64,000 nucleotides of DNA from Bacteroidales bacterium (lineage in GTDB: Bacteria; Bacteroidota; Bacteroidia; Bacteroidales; F082): assembly GCA_017651645.1 (NCBI GenBank), contig JAGCCO010000005.1:32108-96107 (forward strand). The letters run 5' to 3'. Below are positions 58,168-64,000 of the stretch, in pieces (positions within the stretch are counted from its first letter, which is position 1; every line of letters begins with the position of its first letter). Under the pieces are notes generated by a model. That model saw only the letters and a program-made list of their open reading frames with translations. It made no database searches and was not told the origin of the DNA. The translations under genes and the position numbers were made by a program.

Positions 58168-59577
58168 TTACACCAAGCCCCGTGCCGATAGTTTTAACCA
58201 ATTCCATGCAAATAAGGCCACGAAGAGCAAACCGCAATACACGTAAAAGAGTATCAAGTCTTTACGACGCAAATGGGTCATGCTGTACGCGGCCATTAAT
58301 AATAATAAAGGTATGGCTGGTTCATGGAACCGCTCCGTATTGGCGGCAAAGGAAAACATGATGATGCCCAAATAGGAAAGCTCATACGCCCCAATCAGGG
58401 AGAAATCGCGCCATTTCTTTTGTCGGAAAGCAACCACAAAAGCCAACATGGCAAAGAAAGCGAGGAAGTTTTTCACGTAGGTACTGCCATGGATCATCTT
58501 ATTGTTGTCGGGCGACTCCTCCACCATCGGCGCCAAAGGAAGCACAAAAGCCCCTGGAGCCAAGTACTTGCTTTGCGCCAACTCGGCATGTTTGAAACCT
58601 AAAGAATCGTATTTTTCAGTCTGTACATTCAAATCTGTAAATTTCATCTTGTAAATAACTTTCATCTCCCAACCCACACCTGAAAAAAGGAAAACCAAAA
58701 ACACAAAGGCCATAACCGAAAGGATAATAATCTTACTTTTCTTCCCAACCAACTCATTGGAAGACAAAAGAATAAACACCAGAAAAGCGAAAATCAAGCA
58801 CATGCCTACAATGGTGCGAAAACCAAAGGTCATGCCTGTCAGCAAGATGGGGAAAGCGATATTCCAAACCTTGTATTTCTTGCTGCGAATCAGATAATCC
58901 ATGCGTTCGAGAGCGAAGATGGACAGGAAAATCATCTCCATCTCCTTGGTGTGCAGACCGCAAATCTGAACCAAAATGGGCATGAAGACACACATCACGG
59001 CGGCCAAACGGCCCGTTCGCTCACCTAAAGACCTTGTGCCCAATTTGTAAACCACGATGCAGAGATAAGCGCTCATCAAGGCCTTTAAAAGCCTTGGCGC
59101 CAATAAATTGCGTCCGAAAATAGTGTAAACCAAGGTCAGCCATAGCACCTCACCTTGATCGGAAAAGCCCATGGTGTAAGCATTCAAATACTTGAAAACA
59201 TAGCTAATATAACCATGCCGAACAAATCTCGACAAATGGGCCGCTGTTGTATGATACCAATAACTGTCACCAACATCATATTCAAAGGCTTTTCCCGTCT
59301 GATAATAAAAGTAATAGCAAATCACAAAGGCATATACCGCACGAATGCCTAAAGCGGTCCAAAAGACCTTGCGTTGGAAATGCTTGGGGTCATCGTCTTT
59401 CCAGCGGGGATAGAAAACCGTAGTCAACACGAAGAAAAACAGCACCTCGCCAATGCCCCACAACATCCATTTGAGCTGTAAGGCGTGACCCTTGAAAACC
59501 AAACTGATGGTAATCAAAGCCGCCAAATAGACCCCGATGCCGATGAAAGCGATATTTCGAAGCTGTTTTGTTTCCAT
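58168..59577 (-). CDS. Polytopic membrane protein, GT-C/PMT-like (copy 2 of tandem pair)
   Basis: 469 residues with about ten membrane spans (IGVYLAALITISLVF, WMLWGIGEVLFFFVLTTVFY). Charged loops carry GDSYWYHTTAAHLSRF and GLHTKEMEMIFLSIFALERM; the layout and acidic first loop resemble GT-C-type glycosyltransferases that use polyprenyl sugar donors. This is inference. The neighbour upstream is a close paralogue (VWNIAFPILLTGMTFGFRTI against VWNILFPILLTGLTFGFRTV). They are 13 bases apart and cotranscribed. No clear catalytic DxD motif is seen. Confidence 0.75.
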   Translation of the reverse strand: METKQLRNIAFIGIGVYLAALITISLVFKGHALQLKWMLWGIGEVLFFFVLTTVFYPRWKDDDPKHFQRKVFWTALGIRAVYAFVICYYFYYQTGKAFEYDVGDSYWYHTTAAHLSRFVRHGYISYVFKYLNAYTMGFSDQGEVLWLTLVYTIFGRNLLAPRLLKALMSAYLCIVVYKLGTRSLGERTGRLAAVMCVFMPILVQICGLHTKEMEMIFLSIFALERMDYLIRSKKYKVWNIAFPILLTGMTFGFRTIVGMCLIFAFLVFILLSSNELVGKKSKIIILSVMAFVFLVFLFSGVGWEMKVIYKMKFTDLNVQTEKYDSLGFKHAELAQSKYLAPGAFVLPLAPMVEESPDNNKMIHGSTYVKNFLAFFAMLAFVVAFRQKKWRDFSLIGAYELSYLGIIMFSFAANTERFHEPAIPLLLLMAAYSMTHLRRKDLILFYVYCGLLFVALFAWNWLKLSARGLV

Positions 59578-59590
59578 GATTTCTTCTATT

Positions 59591-60997
59591 TCATACCAAT
59601 CCTCGTGAAGCCAGTTTCAGCCAGTTCCAAACAAAAAGTGCCACCAACAGCACCCCGCAATAGGCATAAAAGTATTTCATGTCCTTGCGTCTCAAATGCG
59701 TCATCGCGTAGGCCGCCATCACCAAAATCAAAGGAATGGCAGGTTCGTGGTAACGTTCCGACATGGAAGTAAAGCTCGACATGACAATACCTATATAAGC
59801 CAACTCGTAGGCCGCAACCAAAGAGAAATCGCGCCATTTCTTCTGCCTAAAAGCCACTATGATGGAAAGCATCGCAAAAAACGCAATGAAATTCTTAACG
59901 TATGAACTTCCATGCAGCATCTTGTTGTGTCTTGGCGCAACCTTAACCATGGGTGACAAAGGCATGACAAACCCACCAGGGAAAAGGTATTTGCTCTTTG
60001 CCAATTCGTTGTATTCCAGTCCCATGGATTCATATTTCTTGGAAAGATAGTCGGAGCCGCTGAAATTCAGCCTGTAATAGATCTCCATTTCGTTTCCAAT
60101 GGCTGTAAACAAAAACAGCAACAAAATGACTCCTGTGGCCGAAAGGGTGATGATTTTCCCTTTTCGGTTCACCAATTCGCTTGGCGACAACACGATAAAC
60201 ACCAAAAACGCGAATATCAGGCACATACCAATGACGGTTCTGAACCCAAAGGTGAGACCTGTCAACAGGATGGGAAACAGAATATTCCACACAGTGTATT
60301 TCTTGCTGCGAATCAGGTAATCCATGCGTTCGAGGGCAAGGATGGACAGGAAAATCATCTCCATTTCTTTGGTGTGCAGGCCACAAATCTGTATCAAAAT
60401 AGGCATGAAAACGCTCATCACGGCGGCCAATCGACCCGTACGTTCGCCAAAAGTTCTGGAAGTCAGCTTATAAAGTACAATGCACAAATAAGCACTCATT
60501 AATGCTTTCAGTAGTCTATCTACCAATAGGTTTGGACCAAAGATGGCATGTATGACCGTGAGCCATATCACATACCCTCGATCCGAGAAACCCATGGTAT
60601 ATTTGCCCAAATAATCGATTATAAACCCAATATCACCTTCCCTAAGAAATCGCGACAAATATACACTCCTGTTGTAATATCCTACGGCATCGCCCGGCTT
60701 GTCGAAGGGATATCCCCATTGGGCGTAATAATAATAGTAGGAGAAGATGACGTATGCCACCCTAAGCACCAAAGCTACCCAAAACACCTTTCGCCAAAAA
60801 CGTTTCGGGTCGTCCTGCTTCCATCGAGGATAAAAAACGGAAGTGAGTACGAAGAAAAACAACACTTCGCTAATGCCCCAAAAGATCCATTTGGTCTCTA
60901 ACGCAAAATTCCTGAATATCAAACTAATAGTGATGAGGGCGATAAGGTAAACACCTATGCCGAATGCAGAAATGTATCTCAGGAGATTCTTTCCCAT
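59591..60997 (-). CDS. Polytopic membrane protein, GT-C/PMT-like (copy 1 of tandem pair)
   Basis: 468 residues, paralogue of the next gene downstream with the same number of spans and very similar middle section. The first outer loop differs most (GDAVGYYNRSVYLSRFLREG against GDSYWYHTTAAHLSRFVRHG), which is where substrate choice would lie. It starts 38 bases after the BACON-type lipoprotein gene stop. A role in glycan or lipid-linked sugar transfer at the inner membrane is a cautious inference. Confidence 0.75.
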   Translation of the reverse strand: MGKNLLRYISAFGIGVYLIALITISLIFRNFALETKWIFWGISEVLFFFVLTSVFYPRWKQDDPKRFWRKVFWVALVLRVAYVIFSYYYYYAQWGYPFDKPGDAVGYYNRSVYLSRFLREGDIGFIIDYLGKYTMGFSDRGYVIWLTVIHAIFGPNLLVDRLLKALMSAYLCIVLYKLTSRTFGERTGRLAAVMSVFMPILIQICGLHTKEMEMIFLSILALERMDYLIRSKKYTVWNILFPILLTGLTFGFRTVIGMCLIFAFLVFIVLSPSELVNRKGKIITLSATGVILLLFLFTAIGNEMEIYYRLNFSGSDYLSKKYESMGLEYNELAKSKYLFPGGFVMPLSPMVKVAPRHNKMLHGSSYVKNFIAFFAMLSIIVAFRQKKWRDFSLVAAYELAYIGIVMSSFTSMSERYHEPAIPLILVMAAYAMTHLRRKDMKYFYAYCGVLLVALFVWNWLKLASRGLV

Positions 60998-61035
60998 TAT
61001 TCAAAACCACATAGACCTATCGCTCCTCTTTTTCG

Positions 61036-61857
61036 TCAAAACTGGAACACACCACCCTTAGGCTTTCTCTTTGTGGTAGCCTGCCTTATCCTTGATTTTT
61101 CCTGAGGTCTGATGGTACCTATCTTCCGCATGTCTGCAAGTTCCCAACGCATGGGCTTATACTCATGTTGGAAACGGAACAACTCTTCTGTCGCTATGAG
61201 TACAGGTGCGTCGTAGATTTCAGTAGTATCGGTAGCCGTTTCAAAATCAAGGTGTAAGATGCGGGTGTCGGGATTAAAAGCGTATTTGAACATATAATAC
61301 GTCGTGGAATCGCCATTGACATTATCTCTTTGAACGCCAATCGAATCCTCAAAGAAATACATGAGGTATCCCGAAGCTGTATCATACGGGTTGTATTCAT
61401 AATGAAAATAAGACTCTTCGATTACTTCGCCAAAATAATCAACATTCCAATGGGCAAAACTTGCCACGCCAAAAACCAAGTTTGTAATGCTTCTCAGTTC
61501 GGTAGGTTCATCTGTATTTTGGGAAACACGCACCTTCAACTGAACGGCTCCTTTGGCAGAAGTTATGGTGAAAGATGAGCTCCTACTATCAAGTTCACCC
61601 AATGCTTTCACAGAGACTTTCAACGTTTCATTGTTTCTTCCCGACATGGGATCAATTGTGTACCAATCAGCACCATCGTCGATGCTGATGGACCATTTGC
61701 AATTGGCTGTGACGCTAAGATCTTGAACGCAAGCTCCTTCGGGAAACCATAGATTATCCACAAGTACAGATATTTCTTCCTTTTTGTTACAGCTGACAAG
61801 ACTCATTAGCGTAATAAGAAACAGTGTCGCTTTAAAAAATTTGATGCTTTTTTTCAT
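61036..61857 (-). CDS. BACON-domain-like lipoprotein
   Basis: 273 residues from the ATG at 61857 (an earlier in-frame start at 61887 overlaps the promoter box). Lipobox FLITLMSLVSC. The next 90 residues look like a BACON domain (LSVTANCKWSISIDDGADWY, SFTITSAKGAVQLKVRVSQN), a sandwich often found in glycan-binding Bacteroidota surface proteins. The remainder is beta-rich (YLMYFFEDSIGVQRDNVNGD) and ends in a basic tail (KSRIRQATTKRKPKGG). It precedes the GT-C-like pair on the same strand. Confidence 0.78.
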   Translation of the reverse strand: MKKSIKFFKATLFLITLMSLVSCNKKEEISVLVDNLWFPEGACVQDLSVTANCKWSISIDDGADWYTIDPMSGRNNETLKVSVKALGELDSRSSSFTITSAKGAVQLKVRVSQNTDEPTELRSITNLVFGVASFAHWNVDYFGEVIEESYFHYEYNPYDTASGYLMYFFEDSIGVQRDNVNGDSTTYYMFKYAFNPDTRILHLDFETATDTTEIYDAPVLIATEELFRFQHEYKPMRWELADMRKIGTIRPQEKSRIRQATTKRKPKGGVFQF

Positions 61858-61884
61858 ATTGGACAGTATTAATTCTTCAGGATG

Positions 61885-61892
61885 CAAAAGTA
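61885..61892 (-). promoter_or_regulatory. -7 promoter box TACTTTTG for the BACON lipoprotein
   Basis: TAnnTTTG on the minus strand, 27 bases before the start at 61857, just after the RNase R stop. Confidence 0.66.
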
Positions 61893-61903
61893 CATATTTT
61901 TGT

Positions 61904-64000
61904 TTAATACAGGCGTTTTTTCTGCTTCGACTTCTTTGATGTAGCAGGTGTGCTTGCCAACATCTCGAAGTCCATTTTGTGTTTGAAAAGGTCGACTGCT
62001 TTCACGACCACACGCACCTCGTCGCCCAACTGGATGACTCGCCCCGTGTCTTGCCCGATGACGCGGAAGTTGTCGTCGTCAAGGTAATAATAGTCACCTG
62101 GGAGGTCCTCATAGCGCACCAAGCCCTCGCATTTGTTGCCTTTCAGCTCCACAAACAAGCCCCATTTGCTCACACCTGAGACCAAACCTTCAAACACCTG
62201 TCCAATCTTATCTTGCAGATATTCAGCCTGTTTGTATTTGATGGACTGACGTTCCATCTCCTCGGCTTGCTTCTCCATCTCGCTGGCATGGACGCACATT
62301 TCCTCGTATTCCTTCTTGTTGACTGAACCTTGACCTTCGATGAGATACCTTTCTATTAATCGGTGCACCATCAAATCGGGATAGCGACGAATGGGCGAAG
62401 TGAAATGCGTGTAATAGTCGAAGGCCAAGCCATAATGTCCAATGTTGTCGGTGCTGTAGACAGCCTTGGCCATGGTACGCAGGGCGACGGTCTCAATAAG
62501 GTTCTTTTCGCCCTTGCCTTCCACGTCCTTGAAGAGTTTGTTATAGGACTGCACCAAGGTATCGCGGTTACTCAAGTTCATGGTATAGCCCAAACGTGAA
62601 ATCAACAGCATGAACTTGTTGAGTTTCTCAGGGTTAGGCTCATCGTGAACACGATAAACAAAAGTGTTGTCATGCCATTTGCTTTCCGGTTTGCCGAAAG
62701 TCTCAGCCACCGTGCGGTTGGCGAGCAGCATAAAGTCTTCAATGAGTTCATGCGATTCATTCTGCACACGCACGTAGGTGTCGATGGGCTTCTTGTTCTC
62801 ATCAAGGATGAAGCGCACCTCTTCCGAATGGAAATTAATGCTACCTGCTTCCATGCGTTTTTCACGAAGTTTGGTGGCCAGATTGTGGAAGGTCAGGATC
62901 TCGTCCTTGAAGTCTCCCTCGCCACCTTCAATCATGGTTTGCACTTCTTCGTATGTATAGCGTCGGCACGACTTGATGATGGTCTTGCCAATCCATTGAT
63001 TGTATATCTTGGCCTCATCATCCATCTCGAAGACCACACTGAAAGTCAGTTTTTCCTCATCGGGACGCAGTGAGCACACATTATTACAAAGCTTCTCGGG
63101 CAGCATAGGGATGGTGCGGTCGACGAGATAGACGGAAGTGCCTCTGTCGAGAGCTTCCTTGTCGATGGCAGAGCCTTTCAGTACATAATGCGACACATCG
63201 GCGATATGGACACCTACCTCCCAATGGCCGTTCGCCATTTTTTGCAGGCTGATGGCATCGTCGAAGTCCTTAGCATCGGCTGGGTCAATGGTGATGGTGA
63301 ACACCTTGCGGAAGTCGCGGCGTTTTTTTATTTCGTCCCTGCTAATGGTGACGGGAATCCTATCAGCTTCTTTTTCAACTTCTTCAGGAAACTCTATCGG
63401 ATACTCGTGCGCCGCCAAAATGGACTCCATTTCCACGTCATTCTCACCAGGTTTGCCAAGCACGCGGACGATTTCGCCAAAGGGGTTGCCAGAGCCATCG
63501 GGCCAGTCGGTGAGGTGGACGATGACCTTCATTCCATCCTTGGCACCATTGAGGTCGCCACGCGGGATGAAGATATCGACCGGCATCCAGTCCACATCGG
63601 GACGGACGAAGACATAGCCATGGGATATGGAAAGCACACCCACAAACTCGGTGTGGCGGCGTTCGAGCACCTCCACGATCTCGCCTTCGGGCTTGCTATT
63701 GTTACGCTTGGGGAACATGGCCACACGCACGCGGTCGCCATGCAGTGCCTTGTAGGTATCTTGAGCGGCGATGAAAATATCCTCGCCTTCGCAATCGTCG
63801 CGCACCACGTAAGCCTTACCTGTCGACTTCATTTCAACAGTACCTTCCACATATTTCGTCTTGGGTCCAAATTGTGCCATACCCGCAGGACCCATCACAT
63901 AACTAAAGGGGCGTTCTTCCTTAAGTAAGCCTTTGTCCTTTAGATCAATAAGGAGATTATACACTACATCCTTTCCTGCTTGGTCCTTGATACCCATGAT
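61904..64000 (-). CDS. rnr: Ribonuclease R, partial (5' end outside window)
   Basis: 698 residues are in the window; the frame stays open at the right edge (an ATG at 63997 is probably internal), and the first part of the N-terminal helical domain is missing. Then come cold-shock-like domains (VEGTVEMKSTGKAYVVRDD), the catalytic RNB domain with IDPADAKDFDDAISLQKM (magnesium-binding Asp cluster) and FTSPIRRYPDLMVHRL, an S1 domain (FEGLVSGVSKWGLFVELKGN) and a Lys-rich end (KKSKQKKRLY). It degrades structured RNA from 3' ends. It has no close partner in the window. Confidence 0.95.
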   Translation of the reverse strand: MMGIKDQAGKDVVYNLLIDLKDKGLLKEERPFSYVMGPAGMAQFGPKTKYVEGTVEMKSTGKAYVVRDDCEGEDIFIAAQDTYKALHGDRVRVAMFPKRNNSKPEGEIVEVLERRHTEFVGVLSISHGYVFVRPDVDWMPVDIFIPRGDLNGAKDGMKVIVHLTDWPDGSGNPFGEIVRVLGKPGENDVEMESILAAHEYPIEFPEEVEKEADRIPVTISRDEIKKRRDFRKVFTITIDPADAKDFDDAISLQKMANGHWEVGVHIADVSHYVLKGSAIDKEALDRGTSVYLVDRTIPMLPEKLCNNVCSLRPDEEKLTFSVVFEMDDEAKIYNQWIGKTIIKSCRRYTYEEVQTMIEGGEGDFKDEILTFHNLATKLREKRMEAGSINFHSEEVRFILDENKKPIDTYVRVQNESHELIEDFMLLANRTVAETFGKPESKWHDNTFVYRVHDEPNPEKLNKFMLLISRLGYTMNLSNRDTLVQSYNKLFKDVEGKGEKNLIETVALRTMAKAVYSTDNIGHYGLAFDYYTHFTSPIRRYPDLMVHRLIERYLIEGQGSVNKKEYEEMCVHASEMEKQAEEMERQSIKYKQAEYLQDKIGQVFEGLVSGVSKWGLFVELKGNKCEGLVRYEDLPGDYYYLDDDNFRVIGQDTGRVIQLGDEVRVVVKAVDLFKHKMDFEMLASTPATSKKSKQKKRLY

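Noticed and set aside
63188..63928. 246-codon open frame on the plus strand
   Set aside because: Antisense to the RNase R catalytic region, no motif.

Overview
The window looks like a chromosomal segment of a Bacteroidota bacterium, most likely an uncultured member of the Bacteroidales. The sequence shows promoter boxes of the Bacteroidota type (TAnnTTTG) before most transcription units, few Shine-Dalgarno sites, four proteins ending in a Por/T9SS type A sorting domain, a TonB-dependent receptor, TlpA/DUF4369 lipoproteins, GH97/GH106/GH28/GH78 glycosidases, and the purH-mreB-mreC-mreD order. No phage, plasmid, insertion sequence or CRISPR array was seen. No gene-free gap exceeds 300 bases; the longest is 40784-41045.

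Layout. 1-10996 (+) is a tightly packed catabolic operon for rhamnose-containing pectin: a GH97 glycosidase cut by the left edge, rhamnulokinase, a GH106 alpha-L-rhamnosidase lipoprotein, a GH28 polygalacturonase-like enzyme, L-rhamnose isomerase, an MFS permease and rhamnulose-1-phosphate aldolase. The glycosidases would release L-rhamnose; the remaining genes import it and convert it to DHAP and lactaldehyde. A GH78 rhamnosidase lies apart at 49852-52563. 11111-14931 holds a Cys/His-rich secreted protein, a TonB-dependent receptor and a Sel1-repeat lipoprotein. 14983-25422 carries T9SS cargo, a TPR/HTH membrane regulator behind a ROK kinase, an M14 peptidase and ThpR. 25542-30116 is a four-gene operon of uncharacterised exported proteins, joined by 4-base overlaps and ending in a leucine-rich-repeat protein. 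Ptb-Buk (butyrate) follows.

32333-40783 runs mainly on the minus strand: purH, mreBCD, two TlpA-like lipoproteins, a carboxypeptidase-regulatory-like protein and ComF. 41046-49846 contains recJ, radA, ruvC and a DUF1232 protein, interrupted by T9SS/CotH genes and a small AT-rich patch with an Imm11-like gene and a HigBA toxin-antitoxin pair. 53441-57687 (-) contains an LRR lipoprotein, BlaI-type repressor, M56 sensor peptidase fused to a TonB C-terminal domain, and a small protein that looks like a partial copy of that peptidase. The LRR gene and blaI have visibly homologous promoters. Two convergent tRNA genes (Thr-CGT, Cys-GCA) share one perfect terminator hairpin. Two tandem paralogous multi-membrane-span proteins, a BACON-type lipoprotein and RNase R (cut by the right edge) finish the window.

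Small repeats are the most unusual general feature. At least eight kinds of short palindromic or tandem repeat lie between genes, and several sit in frame inside coding regions (GH106 twice, rhaD, GH78), adding short repeat-encoded peptides to enzymes. The best candidates for something undescribed are the exported LRR operon with its three upstream 12-base repeats and the BlaI/M56/TonB/LRR locus. Family names here come from reading motifs; no database search was run.
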